Source: Lates calcarifer
Lineage: Eukaryota > Chordata > Actinopteri > Centropomidae
Reading direction: 5' to 3'
Assembly: GCF_001640805.2 (NCBI RefSeq)
Contig: NC_066837.1
Location: 26,722,789-26,786,788 of the forward strand
DNA: 64,000 bases
Shown: positions 1 to 13,359 of the stretch, piece by piece
Numbering within the stretch: the first letter of the stretch is position 1
How the letters are laid out: every line of letters starts with the position of its first letter
Made by a program: the position numbers and the translations under genes
The notes under the pieces: model-generated
The model's input: the letters and a program-made list of their open reading frames with translations, nothing else
Told to the model about the DNA's origin: nothing
Databases searched by the model: none

Positions 1-210
1 GCTACTTCACCTTTGTTCCTGACAGACAGTGGTCATAATTCACAGGTATGCAAGAAGTCCCTTTTCACACTTATACTGTACAGAGATGAATTCAAGCTAC
101 AATGGCTGCTGTTTTTCTGTAACATTCTTAAGGTAAAGAATGGCATAAGAAATGGCTCCGTTCCATTAAGTGTACGGTGTAACCCATTACAATGTGGTGG
201 TATACTCATA

Positions 211-270
211 TTGTTTTGTTTTGTTTTGTTTTGTTTTGTTTTGTTTGTTTTGTTTTGTTTTGTTTTGTTT
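211..270. repeat. (TTTTG)n microsatellite
   Basis: About 12 units of TTTTG with one 4-base unit. The open frames across it are products of the repeat. Confidence 0.95.
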
Positions 271-3060
271 GCCATGGCATTTCATAGCATGGAATGTCTA
301 CTGTGAAAAAGATGTATCACAGAAGCTCATTTTTGGTACATTGGCAAAGAACAGGGCAGGATTTTACTGGCAAATTAAATCTAAAATTCTGAATATTTTT
401 GGCCAAGTTCAGTATTTAAACCCACCCTTCACTTGTTTTTCCTTGGTTTCTTATTACACACATTACCTTTTAATGCTGTTTCTCCTTGTTGGTGATCATG
501 CATGCTCTACTAATTTCTCCAACAGAATGCATTCACCTAATCTGATGTGCCAGCTGCCTGCAAGGTTGGCATTCAGCTGCAAAGTACATTTTCACTGCCA
601 AGAGAGTACATGACAAAATGTGTCTCAAATGGTGGTGAATAATTTCATAAGGACACTCCTTTGCTTGTTCATCTATGTGAAGGTCAGTCTGAGGCCCAGT
701 TGAGACAAGAAGAGATTCTCAGAAGTCTCTTAGGGGAGACGTACACATGAGAGAAGACCAAAAGAAGGGTTTTTAATGAGTCTCTGAGCTACCTGTGTGT
801 GCTTAGAGAGAGGCGAGAGATTTTTGGAGTGTGCACAGGGCTTAAGTTGTCTTTCCATGGGACATCAGAGCAGTAATTGGTAAGGGGGACTAGGATAAAC
901 CGACAGGGAATTAGTTGGCCTTTACCCCACATCGAGCAGTCTCCAGGTCGTGGAGTCATTTTCAGCTACAGAGCATCAAAACACTTCTATTTTCCTGAAA
1001 GGACAGCTATAACATGACTGGATGTTTTTGCTTCTTTTTATGATTCCAGTCCTTTTAATCTGAACTGAATTCTTGCGCCACAAATAAAAATATTTTAAAA
1101 TCACTTTTATAACACTGCTGGGGATCATTCATTTTTGTTATGGCACTTTGCTGTGCATAAGGAGCTGATAGTTGTTTTTGGCAAAGTTGCAATGGAACAT
1201 TAATATTAGATTCCAGACCTTTTACATTTTTAAAAACCTCCATTTGCCATGATATATAGTTTTAATTTGCTGATTAAGAACAATCTGAGTCACTGTGAGT
1301 TTGAGGGTTCCAGCAAAACACAGGACCCCTTTGATACAGTTTATGTTACCTATTGATTATTTGAAACGTTGCTTAAGTAGAAGCAAACACTTACTTTGTT
1401 GGGGAACTTTTTTCACATGCAGATTACACGCAGGTGGTGTTCAACTGAGTATTTTTGGCAATGGGATGGTGTATGTGGGATTTACTCAAACTACAGTGCC
1501 CATGTTTAAGAACAGATCTCCCAGTGAAACAGTGTGACTCACTGTTGAGTTTTTAATAGTTTTTGGACAGTGGAGCTCTATGGCACTTTTAACAATACTA
1601 CTCAGATCGCTTCATTATTGCTTTGGTCTCTTCATGGGATTTGTTGATAATATGTAATAATATGTGAAGTAATGTACACATTTAGCTTCAAATTGCTATG
1701 AAATGCTTTGAAAGATGCAGAATAAACGACTATAAAGCATGAAGCAAAAGCAGGAAACCTCACTGTAAAAGTGCTGTAATTATTTTCCCTTCCATCACAA
1801 GACTGATTGGTTGTCTCCTGGTGCATTTCTCTGCCTAAATCAACCTGTCATCCAGTAATGTTGTTTACAGGACAGTATGCATAGATGAACATGATATTAG
1901 ATACACATCAGTATGGGCCATCTTGCCCTATAATTTCCTGCTTTGACTCTGCTCTTTTCTTCCACTCGCTCATCTTTGCATTTCTCCTCATTTTCTGTCC
2001 TCTCGTGTTCTATAAGCCACTCAGCATAAAACATATCTATCTGAGGTAAACCCGGGTTGTTTCCTCCTGGTTGCCTTTGAAATCTCTTCTCTCTCTGCCT
2101 TGTCATCGTGAGCTTCACAGCCACATGGCTTCTGGTTGGCTTTCACTCAGTTGCTGAATCACCGCTTTCATTCCCTTCTTTCTGTCTGTTTCCCTCCATC
2201 ATCTGCCAGCTCTCAGTCCCCAGCCACTGATCCAAGAAAAAGTTGCTCTGTGCTTGTGCTTATGTAATTCCAACTTATTTATATGTTATATTATGTAATG
2301 TTTTTGCTGCAGTAGCAGCACTCAAAACAATATTCTTGCCAGTAAGGCTTTATGCAAACATGAATCATATTGAACCAAACAGTTGTCATGACTAATGAGC
2401 GGCAGTGTGTTGGTTATTACTATGAAGGCATTAGTTAAGCATTACCACCGCACTGGCAGGCTAGCTAACTCTCTTGGACCTCACTGTCTTGATTTAACTT
2501 TCCATGCAGTCAGAATTTTAGCTCATTCAGCGGCTGAAATTTTGCTTTTATTTCCTTAATTGTTGGCTCTGCTTTACCATTTAAATACAACAGATGTCTG
2601 ATTTAGAGTTACATCTGCAGTCATGATGCTGCTGCACAGTTTATTGCTGCACCTTCTGTTCAGTTTAGATGACCAAACTGGATTTATATTGGATGTACAC
2701 TTGTGAGAAAATAACCCTGATGATGTCATCAGGGTGTCTCAGTTTGGTCTTAACTACTACAAATTTGGGGGCATGGTGTGTGAAAGAAATGGCTGTTTAA
2801 TAAGGGAGGGCCTAACTAAGTAACTAATGTAGCAGCCAGATTTTTTGGAACTCAGGATAAGTAGCATCAGTTTTGACCATTCTTTCTCTCCTGTCTTGTG
2901 TGTGTGTTTGTGTATTCACAAATGATTTGCACTACATGAATGTAGTTTGTTTTCAGTGTACTGGTGCACAGGCGGCAAAAAAGGATGACTCTGATCAGTA
3001 AAATTCATACAGTCAAACAACAGGTTTTAAATCCACTCAGGTAAACTGTTTTGTCATGAC
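271..3060. other. Intergenic, no gene seen
   Basis: AT-rich DNA. Open frames up to 147 codons occur, but none has a recognisable domain or plausible splice context. Apart from the palindrome at 2.71 kb I see nothing here. Confidence 0.7.
2714..2735. repeat. Short near-perfect palindrome with 10-bp arms
   Basis: Arms ACCCTGATGA and TCATCAGGGT flank a central TG. The centre (TGATGTCA) resembles a CRE/ATF site, so this could bind a bZIP dimer. Function is inferred only. Confidence 0.5.
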
Positions 3061-3062
<2 letters not shown>

Positions 3063-3094
<32 letters not shown>

Positions 3095-3993
3095 CTGCAT
3101 ACCTGCGAATATGCATTCAACAATTCACAGCTGACCCAATTACTTTGCACGTCCATTGGCAGTGTTCCCAGATGGAGGTAAGGGGAGTGGGCAGGTGTGT
3201 GTGAGAGAGAGAGAGAGTGAGAGAGAGAGCACTAGCTTAATATGTCACTTATGTTCCTTCTCTCCCAGGAGGCCACATGTAGGGGCAAGGAACCGGCCTC
3301 ACTGAATGGCAGATCTGGGCCAATTAAGCTGGAACTGGAACATTTATACACAAATTCACACACACACACACACACACTCAGAGAAACACACACACACATG
3401 CTGTAGCTCAAGCTCTGGCCTGGCCTGACAACACCCTGTGGATACACCTTCCTGCTCTTTCATACACACACACGTTTCCCTTCTGTTCCACATCTTACAG
3501 GCACTTAAGCAGGTACTCAGCCCATTTTCTGTCCACACAAACACAGACACACACACACACACACACACATACTGTATGTACACACCCCATCCAATGCAGC
3601 GTTTCTGTCCTTCCTTCACATGCACACACACACACACACACGCACACTGCAGCACTGTGTCTCTCCTCTCACATACAACACACATCTACTGCAGTATATT
3701 TCTAACTTTTGTCCTCTACATGTGCTTTTCTTTCCGCTGGGAAAACCAATTGATCCAATCCTGCACAGATTCCCCTCCAGTAGATATCTACCTGGGAATA
3801 TTCATATCAAACATTCCCTGTTCTTTCTCCCCTTCAGGCTCTGACTGTGAACATCAGCTCAATGTCATACAAGGCTGTGAAAGGCTCCAGTACATCTGTA
3901 GCTGAATATTCTCCTTTACTCAAATCCCCACAGTGAGACAGCAAACACAGGCTACTTACTCTGAGCGCATAGCTCCAGCCTTGTGCATAAAAA

Positions 3994-4027
<34 letters not shown>
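3063..4027. repeat. Cluster of CA/GT and GA microsatellites
   Basis: Separate runs at 3063-3091 (TG), 3202-3229 (GA), 3357-3398 (CA), 3536-3569 (CA), 3622-3646 (CA) and 3996-4027 (GT). Sequence between them is ordinary AT-rich DNA; no gene is supported. Confidence 0.95.
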
Positions 4028-4032
<5 letters not shown>

Positions 4033-4224
4033 TGTGTCTTCAAGGGTAGTCTCACATTTATACTGATGCAAACAGGACAGTCAGGGATTGTGTTTATGTG
4101 TTTGTTGTTTTGTTTTTGTCATGAATGCCTGCCTGCCTGCCTGCTGCACTAGCGGACACAACCGCAACAGAAATTCTCAATCCCGATTCAGGCTTGTTCA
4201 ATTATTCATACTGCTATTGCGGTG

Positions 4225-4670
4225 CTCTGGCACAGAGAGAGGTGGGGGGGTTGGGGGGTGGAGGAGGAGAGAAGCAGCAAAGGAAGGGAGGGAGGGAGTA
4301 AGAGAGGGAGAAAGACAGAGAGTGAAGTGAGGGGTGGGGAGTTGGTGTTTCCTAAGAAAGGCAGCCTTAGAGATGGAATATGTATGTGTGCCCAGTGGCA
4401 GCATCTCCTCTGTCTCACTGTCATCAGCCTCGTCCTGCTGCGGCTGCCTCTCATAACCTCTCCCATCTCTTGTTACTTCTTCTCCTTGTCTTTTGCTTAC
4501 CTCTTTTTGCTCCACTTGATCTGTCTTTCTCTTTCACGTCTTCTCTTTTTTTTCTCTCCTTCTCCCTTTCCAGTCTCTTTCCTGTTCACCTCATCTGTCG
4601 CTCTCTATCTACTTTATTTACAGCTCTTTCCTTCTCTTTCTCTCCTACCTTGTGACACTGTGTCACCGAT
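4225..4670. repeat. Purine-rich then pyrimidine-rich tract
   Basis: 4225-4340 is strongly G/A-rich on the plus strand, and 4400-4660 strongly C/T-rich. The long open frames here on both strands follow from this low-complexity composition and have no protein features. Confidence 0.8.
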
Positions 4671-5177
4671 CCTAAGCCTTACCATTTGAGTCCCCAAAAC
4701 TCAAGGGAGAGCTGTGGTGAGTCTCCATCATGCTGCAAACTGCCATGCTCATACAGCTGACCTTGAATATGTGATCAGTCCCTATACTAACCCCCTGTGG
4801 GAGGTTACATCATCCTATTTACAGTTCACCCTACACTTCACTAGCCCCTGTGGAGGGGAGCTGCAAAAGACAAGACAAGTCCAGGACCTATATTTGGCCC
4901 AAATGGTTTTTCACACCTTTTGACCTGTTTGTCTCTAGATACCTCATTTCCTTCCTCTTGTCTTCCATGCTATTACTTTTTTATCCCCTCCAAGATCTTC
5001 TTGTCCACACCCCTTTTTTCCTTGTAGGTTTTCTCAATGCAGCAGACTACTGTGAGCCCCCCCCACCACCCTGTTATGGAAATCACTGGCCTCCTCTGGT
5101 GGATGGCCCGCTTCTGTGAGATATGGGCTGTAGCTGGTTCCCCAGAGAGACAAAGAGAAGGCAGTGAGGGAGAGAAC

Positions 5178-5178
<1 letters not shown>

Positions 5179-5217
<39 letters not shown>

Positions 5218-5240
5218 AGGGAGGGAGAGAGAGAGAGAGA
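5179..5240. repeat. (AG)n microsatellite
   Basis: A pure AG run to 5213, a short GGGGAGGGAGGG interruption, then AG again. Surrounding 5140-5400 is purine-rich. Confidence 0.95.
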
Positions 5241-5510
5241 ATTTGTAGATAATCTGGGAGGGTGAACATGCAAGAGGGGCAAATAAGGAAAGAGCATATG
5301 CCTGCATAGTTGACTGCACAGTGAGAGAAATAAAGATGATGAAGGAGGAAGAAGAGGAGACTGGAGGGAGAAAAAGACGGGCATATGAAAGCACAGAAAG
5401 AAAGATAGTACAAAGACCATTTGGTGGAACCAGCAGCAGTGTGTCATTAGACTCCTTAAACTGTACATTTACAAGTTCCTCTAGCACTTTCTAATAAGCC
5501 ACCAAAACAG

Positions 5511-5757
5511 ATGAGTCTATCCCAGCTGACATTTGGCGAGAGGCGAGGTACACTCTGGACAGATCTCCAGTCCATCGCAGGGCCAACACATACAAACAAC
5601 CATTCACACTCACATTCACACCTCCGGGTAATTTAGAATCATCAGTTAATATGCATGTCTTTGGACTGTGGGAGGTACCCAGAGAGAACCCACACAGGCA
5701 CAGGGAGAACATGCAAACTCAACAGGTCTAACCACTGCACTATTGTGTCACCTTTTC
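5511..5757 (-). mobile_element. Teleost dispersed repeat (TCTTTGGACTGTGGGAGG family)
   Basis: Contains CCCAGCTGACATTTGGCGAG, TCTCCAGTCCATCGCAGGGC, CACTCACATTCACACCT, ATGCATGTCTTTGGACTGTG and AACATGCAAACTCAAC, which in this order form a very abundant fish interspersed element. A second, internally deleted copy in the opposite orientation lies at 37.94 kb. The open frame inside it (5491-5712) is not a gene. Confidence 0.75.
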
Positions 5758-5759
5758 CA

Positions 5760-6572
5760 TAACATTAAATATGCAAAACAAATAAATAACATCAAAGTTA
5801 AAAATAAAATAAAATAAAAAATCAACTTTGGGTTTTAATTGAGAGTTTAACACACAAATCACTTAATTGGCATCATCAGACCTGGTTTGATGAAATTAGA
5901 TTGTTTTTCCTAAATTCTGATTGGTTCATGAAAATATGTGACATCACCTGTTCCCAACTGAGCCCCGCCCACTTTAAACCACTGAGAAATAAACAGATTT
6001 AAAAAAAACAGAAATAAACTAAACTTAAACTAACTTAAACTTTTCTAACTTTGGCAGACAATATGTATGTGTGCATGGAATCCCAAGCTGAAAAGAAGTT
6101 TTCAGTAATTACTTTTTGCTGGGCTGTGGAAATTTTCTTTGGTCTCTTTTTAGTCAGCTCTTAAATTCATCAGTAAAAACCCATCCAGCTCCCCAACCAC
6201 TCTCTGGAAAATGTATTTCTTAGTTATTTATTGACATTATTATTTATTAACAATGGAAAAATTAAGAGATTAACCATAACATGTCCTTTATTAAATAACT
6301 GGCAGACTATATTGCTTGTTAGAAAGTGATTAACTCATGACCTGTGATTGACACCAATCAATACATAACAAAATTACTTATAAACTGTTATAAGCCATTA
6401 TTGTCTACTTATCAATGTTTACAACTTATTAATATAACATGGTTGAAAACTCTACAAAAAGCGAGTTAGTGGGTTAGCGAGTGAGTTATTACTGTGTGTG
6501 CCTCATCTAGACATTATACATGTCAGAAAAAAAATGCTAATCACCTTAATTCAGAATGAAATGTGTGTTTTT

Positions 6573-6605
<33 letters not shown>

Positions 6606-9600
6606 AATAATAATAACAATATCTTGAATTTATATAGCACCTTTACAGAGAAAATATCAAGACAAAAACAAAACAAAACAAAATAAAAGTGAGAGACATA
6701 TGAAAGTTGCCTGTTTCCTAATGTGAGGCTAAATGAGTGAAAATATAAATGTAAAGTGACAGTGATGGTGAGTGGGTGTGAGTAATGTTTTAGACTACTG
6801 GTGTGGCCGTCTCACCTCTGAAGAGTCTTAATTTCTGTCTTTTTTACATTCTGTTTATTTATCAATATTATTGCCTTTATTCGTAATATTATTATTTGTA
6901 TATTTATTTTCTGTTACTCTACTATTTCCAATTACAATGTAATAATGTAATAATAATAAATGTAATAATACTATTTGCATGCATTTGCATTCACCATATA
7001 GTTAATGAATGATTGAATTGATACAGATACATAAAAACTCTCTTTAGTTTTTAATAATTGTATTCAGTTGTATTTGATATCGTTGCTAAAACAGTGTCTT
7101 TCATTGGTGTCATATGCAACTTCACACCTGAGAAGGATAAGCAGACATGACAGCTGTTCTATTGAAAAACAGTACTGATGATCAATATTGTGTTTGAATG
7201 GCACTGCTTTTGTTTTTTTGTTTTTGTTTTTTAATCATTTTCTCTTCCTTTTGTTGCTGCAGGCTGGCACCCAAAAAAGTTTAAGGCCCAAGCATGTCTT
7301 ATAATATCTATGAAGAGCCTTTTTTTCATTCATCTTCACTTGGGGAAAAAAAGTTTGCCCAATGAAAACCACCTCTGTTTTTGTCTTCTCCTGTGATAAA
7401 TGCTCACTCTGTCATATTCATCTGCCTCTGATTTCCACAGGGGAGTACACCCAAGACAGTCTCCTTTTAAATGAGATCAGGACTTCTGGCCATTGTGACT
7501 CCTCCCTTTCACCTTCCCCAGTGTTCTTCCAGCTTCCTCTTTGACATCCTGTTGTTGTGCGTCAGGCATACATATTTCATTGAGGATTCAGTGAGGGGTA
7601 AGTGGCAGTAGGTTAGGGCTAGGCGCATTAATAAATCAAAGCAGAACGGAAGTGGCATGGTTTCATACAGAGATGGTGCTGGTACGGCAGCGGGTATGTG
7701 TGCTACATTAATGGTTGTTTGTTGTCTTCTTTTTGCTTGAGATGAAATATTACTCGTGCATGTTTGTTTCAAAACTACCTAAAAGGCAAAGAAGCATTAA
7801 TTTGTGAAAATACACTTACTACAAACAGGTCCAGTGAGTGGGAGGAAACCTGGAATCACCTGGGAGAAACTCATAACAAACTGAGGGAGGAAACACCTGA
7901 GAGGCCTCCAGAACCACAGGCAAGAGCATCCATCTGTGGAGAGCTGAGTTATAACTCTGCAGGGTTTCAGATCAAACGCACACTTCAAAAGGCTTCCGCA
8001 TCTCAAAGAATGGCCTGAATTGTCAGGATTGTTCAGAGTTGTTTAGGATGCAGACAAGCTCACATACACACTGATGTCTCAAAGAAGAAGTTCTTATTTC
8101 TCATTCAGAAAGTTTACTTGTGGATTATTAAATACTGGGAGGCCGAGACAAGCCCTAACAGCAGAATGAATGGTGTCAATGAGCAGAAACATAATCAGCT
8201 TGATACAGTGATGCAGTATGAGGTGAAAAGTTCAGACAAAACGATCAATAAATGCTCTAAGTTCAAACAAGGATAAAATTATAACAGTGGTGGGCAGATC
8301 AATCACAGTGAAGCAGCATGTTGCTACAATACTGCAGAGACTGAAACAACCTTGCAATGATATTAAATGTTCCATAAATTGAACCACTTTTAAATTTGAA
8401 TTAAGCACGTTGTTTCCCTGTGCCGCTGACTGATTCATTTTCTCTATTGCACTTTTAATTCATTTATACATTTGGGTTATTTATTACTGCGCTCTGCACT
8501 GAAGCCTAATTTTTGTCATTGATTTTTCTCTTAGTTATGTTTTTAAATTGTGTTTTATCACATATCCATACTCTATGTTAGTCACATTACTGAAGTAGCA
8601 TGACTGGATTACCATGTGAGGTGGTGCTGGGGCAACAGTTTCCTTTTAGGCACCTGCAGCATACAATATTAAGTAAACTAATAAAGTAGCTAAACCTAGG
8701 TTTTGATATAAATTTCCACAAAACAATGTTACAAGACAAGGTCATAATGTTCTTGGTTGATATTGCACCACTGTGGTGTAAATTCACAATAAATATAAAT
8801 GTACATTTAATAAAATAACCAAAGAACAAGTTAGAAGATGTAAGCAGTTTCACACTTTGTGCAGTTGATAACCCAGCTTTAAGGAGGAGTGTTTTGTTGT
8901 TGTTGTTGTTTGTTTGAACTTGATCTTAAATGAAAGAGTATTATATAATATATATATATAATAAGCTGTCAGCAAGCTAGTAAGCCTAAGACAATAATTC
9001 TGTACTACCTGAAGGGTTTGCTAACACACCTTGCTCTCACTGTCTATTTCTTCATACCAGTACATGAGACTGAATTAATCAAATCTAATGGGACAATTGA
9101 GGCTGATTATCTGACACCATATGAAGTGTGGAGATCAAATCCAGGGAACAGAACTGAGGGTGCACTATATTTTAGCTAAGTGATCAGTATAGGTCTAGTC
9201 TAAGGCAAATTACAATACAGTTGTAGGCCTATAAATAACTATTGTAACTGCTGTCATGCAAGACTAATTCATTTGAGTGATTACTTACTGGTATTAGCTC
9301 ACAGGTATACCACCTTCAAAAAATGCAGCCTTTCAACACTAAATTTGGTTTGGTGGTTCTGTTAACATAACTGTGGCTGTTTTTGAAGTAGCTATAATCA
9401 ATACTTCATATTAGCAAAAGATCACATCAATAATTGTATATGAGGGGGTCTCTGGTAATAACAAGCCTACAGTTCCTCTCAGCTACATGGAGTATTTTGG
9501 CGTCTTACAGCTCATTGTTTTGGTTTTAAGGCCCTGAACTGTACCGTTTTGGATTCCACTTCACTGCTCTCATCAGCATTGTTTCCAGACACAGCAGACA

Positions 9601-11265
9601 GCTGTTTTCAGTGGAAAGCCACTGCACTCTACCTGCTCAGCACCAGACAATAGAAACAAAGTTAGTGACTAGCCAGTGAACATAGTGGAACATTTGGCAG
9701 CTAAAGAGCCTGTTTTTAGTGGAGACAAAAACAGAACAAAAAGAATCTGAATACTGGACTTACAGTCTTCAGGTTATTATATCAGATATGTATACAGTAT
9801 GTAATCCTACTGTTGCACTTTATATATTTATTAATTGCCACAAGTCTGTATTTTGCAACTGCCACCTTCAGCTCCACAAGTGGTGGAGACGTCTCTCTTT
9901 GACTGTCTTTCCCAGGGCTTCTCCCATTGTCACACATGTGCTAAGATTATTACAGAGCCAATTTTTTTTGGTCTTCTTGTGGTTGAGAGCTGTTTCTGTT
10001 CTAGGCCTGTGAATCCCAGTGAGACGTGTGTGATGTTCAGGCTATATATAGAGAGGAATAACACCATAGTTGTTTAAAGTAGCTGACTAAAAAAGGAGTG
10101 GGCCCTCTCTGCATGGGTCTAGACAAGTCTTCATTTAGTGGAAAGTGTTTGTCCCACAGTGAGTCCTGACCAGTAGGGCGGACTCCTGGCGTGGCCTGCA
10201 TCCACCTTGATCCCAGCCTGCACAGGAAGCCTCATTATCCTCCCTGCAGCCTTCCTGGAAGCTTCTGCTGATCAGTAAATGCCACAAGTTCCACTCCCTG
10301 CTGTCTCTTGGAACTCTCACTGTGGGAGGAAAATGGAGAGGAGGAGAGGGGAGGAAGAAGACATGGTGCTTGTTCTCTCCTTCTCCCTTGTTTGATGTTA
10401 GCGCTCCACTTACAGGCATCTACTGTGAGTCGAATCCCTTTGACCATTTCAAGTCTTGGAGATAAACATGAAACAGATCCAGTGCAGAATTAAGCAGAAT
10501 GTCAATTATCCAAATACTTCTTGCTCATATCTGAAGGAACGCTCACTCTCACCAGACATTCTTCTTAGGGTTTTTTTTGTTGAGCATGGCACCCTCAAAA
10601 CTCTCATTACATGGTACTACTTTGTCATCCCAGTGTTAACAAGAGGAATTGCTGCAGTTCTGAACTGAAGCATTATTCCTGTCTTGCCTCTGCCACGGGG
10701 GACAGCTTATGAATTAATGAGATGTCAGCAGAGATGTCACGTCTTTATCCACTCAATCTCTCCAAAAGAAAAAACAACCTCCACGGAGGAATTGATATAA
10801 CGTAGCACCATGAATCTTGTCTGTCTCTGGTGACTTGACTCAGGGGGCCTCAGCTTTAAAAATGCTGGCTCCTTCTATTTTGTTATGACAGATACACATT
10901 TGGAGTAAAAATCAAATGGAATAAATCAGTGTAACACAATTATTTTGTTATCAAAATCGAATTAATTACTGATTCAGAATGGATTTGGTTTAATATGTAG
11001 ATGTGTAACAGCTCATTGTGTAGTTGTTCAGGACTTGTGTTGTAATTTTGGCTGTGTACTGCATGTGGCAAGAGAATCTGGCTTACTTGGCTGTTTCATA
11101 AGTACTGCAAGTCTGGCAAATCTTCATGAGTCCATAATGGCTTGTATAGATGCTCACTGTGTGTTTATATGCTTTGTTGGTCCCAGGATTAGCAGGAAAT
11201 AGTACAGCTAAAACATTATATATATGTGATATAATGCTGATATTGAACAGGAATATAGTGTCATA
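5760..11265. other. Intergenic, AT-rich, no gene seen
   Basis: Contains the LINE tail at 6.57 kb and simple AT-rich runs (8941-8962). Open frames such as 7764-8018 and 8587-8853 lack protein-like features. Confidence 0.7.
6573..6660 (-). mobile_element. LINE 3' tail fragment with (TTG)n/(TTA)n
   Basis: An (AAC)n-(AAT)n run at 6573-6616 is followed by CAATATCTTGAATTTATATA and GCACCTTTACAGAG, the reverse complement of the frequent fish LINE ending AAGGTGCTATATAAATTCAAG plus trinucleotides. Confidence 0.55.
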
Positions 11266-11269
11266 TCCT

Positions 11270-11560
11270 TATTCCCTTTCTTGCTCAGAGTAAGACAAGA
11301 AGATTGATACCACTCAGTCTGTCCTCTAAATATTAAGTTATAGCCAGGAGACCATTAGTTTAGCTTAGCTTAGCATCAAGATTGAAGACAGGGTAAGACA
11401 ACTGAACTGGCTCTGTCTATAGGTAAATAAAATATCTTCCTACCTACATCTCTAAAACCCATTCATTAACATGATATATTTTATTTGTTTAATTTCTGAA
11501 AAACTTAAAACCACAACTTTACGTTTTTAAACTCTATGTTTTCATGGATTTAGATACAAA
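11270..11560 (+). mobile_element. Teleost MITE-like repeat (TTAGCTTAGCTTAGCAT family)
   Basis: Contains AAGATTGATACCACTCAGTC, TTAGCTTAGCTTAGCATCAA, GACAGGGTAAGACAACTG, CTGGCTCTGTCTATAGGTAA and AACATGATATATTTTATTTG, in the order of a short dispersed element frequent in percomorphs. Termini were not resolved. Confidence 0.6.
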
Positions 11561-11564
11561 CCAT

Positions 11565-13355
11565 TGTGTAGTGTTTTGGTGTCTGGTAAGCCTTTAAAGG
11601 CATTAATGTATTTCTCCAACCAGACTTCCTGAATCGTATCTCCTTGTCTCACCATTACCTTAAGCAACATGAACCCTACCAAGCAGCAAGCCCCTGCTCT
11701 GTTCTAACACAAGGCTGTTTTTGGTCTGAATCCACACTAACACCCAGTCAGTATAAGTGCAGACCAGGCCAGACTGCAAGCAGTCCTATGACCCCGCCCC
11801 ACCCCACCCCACCTCACCCCTCTCCTCTCTGCCCTCTCCTCAGTACACCTGTACTTAGGTAGTTTGTTCCAGCATCTTGGAGAAGTTCCCTCAGTTCCTC
11901 TGCGGATTCAGGCTGTGTCAGTGTCTGCTGTCTCTTCATGTAATCCCAGACTGACTGGGGTCAGACCATCTACTGCAGGACTCCTTGTTCTTCTTGTCTC
12001 TGAGGACAGCTCTTTATGATGTACTGTCTGGTACTAAAGCACTAGTCGGTTACTTGAATATGTATCCATGACATATTCCCTGAATATGGGGTTTTTGAAA
12101 AGTACTTTATAGATATAAAGTGCTAAAAAGTAAAGTAGGGCACCTTCTTCTAATCTCCTACATGAACCATAGCATCTGTTTACATCACCAGATGAGGAGG
12201 TGCCCTAGAATATGTGCTTTGCCAGCAAAACATTATATAATGTACCATACTTTAATAACAACACTTCAAACATTGCTCTTTACTCAGTGTCCTTAAGTTG
12301 TGTGGCCTCCTTAGTGCCACAGTCAAGGCCTTGTGGAGCAAGGTCCATGTAACCCCAACCGTTTCATCATGTAATATTGTCAGTTGAGACTGAGTTCATG
12401 TAAGAGCTGAGCTGATATTTCTGTATACAAAGTGTAAGATCCTCCATCCTTCATGCTGCCAGGATCTATTTTAGTCCATCCACTTTAAATTCTGCACAGT
12501 TCTGTCTGGAGCACAAATGCAATTGCACTGCAGAAATGTACTCTGTCAGGGCTTAGCAGCATTATGGCGACAGGGTATTAGCTGAGTGTAGTAAGCAGAC
12601 CTAGTGATTATAACAGCATGCCCACTGATTGGTGTTGTGTGTGTTGTAAAAATAAGAGGCAGGCTTATCTGGCTGTGGATGAGCCTCATTCACTCAGCAT
12701 TTGTAGAATAACCTGCTGGTCTAATTATCTTATACTCTAATAGGTGGATTCCTTGACTATGTGATAACACAAAATAGTTAAGCATAAAAATAATTACTTT
12801 TTAGAGTTTTCTGTGCTCTTAAAGACTTTAAGTGAGTACTTTCATTTCCAATGGATGGGACAAACTTCCTGCTAAATCTTGAATATGGTTGGAAAGTTCT
12901 TTTACAGTGACAGCCAGCTTTGGCCAGTACCCAGTCATCTTTCAGCTGTCCTGGTATTTTCTATAAATGTAATTGGCTGATAAACCTGAGTGTTTTGGAA
13001 TCCATCTGCTAATGTGGCTAAGGGATGGAATAAATTGTTTTCTGCCCTGTGTGTTTGTTTCATGCTGCAAGAGGAATATGCTCCCTGTATTAATGCCTTG
13101 TCAGTTAACAGGCTCTTGACCTTGGCTGCTGTGCATCATGGGAGATTAAGGTGATGTGGATTCTCTCAGCCGCTTTAAGGCCAAGTTTAAGATAAACATT
13201 TGTTGAATAGAAACCCCTGAGGACCTACAATTTTGTCTCTCCCCAATAATGTTTCAATCTTGTGTCAGTGATCTTCATTCTGTAAAATACGTGAAAGTGA
13301 AAAATAAAACATTTTCTGCTGAAAATGGCACTAAAAGTAAAACAATACATTTGCA
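11565..13355. other. Intergenic, no gene seen
   Basis: A short C-rich run (CCCCACCCC type, 11,790-11,822) is the only distinct feature. Confidence 0.65.
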
Positions 13356-13359
13356 TGTA

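Noticed and set aside
3356..4689. Several overlapping long open frames
   Set aside because: They are translations of CA, GT, GA and CT repeats on both strands, without domains or splice context.
4973..5487. Minus-strand open frames of 134-146 codons
   Set aside because: They are Ser/Leu/Pro-rich products of the AG microsatellite and purine tract.
5491..5712. Minus-strand open frame of 73 codons
   Set aside because: It lies within a common teleost interspersed repeat.
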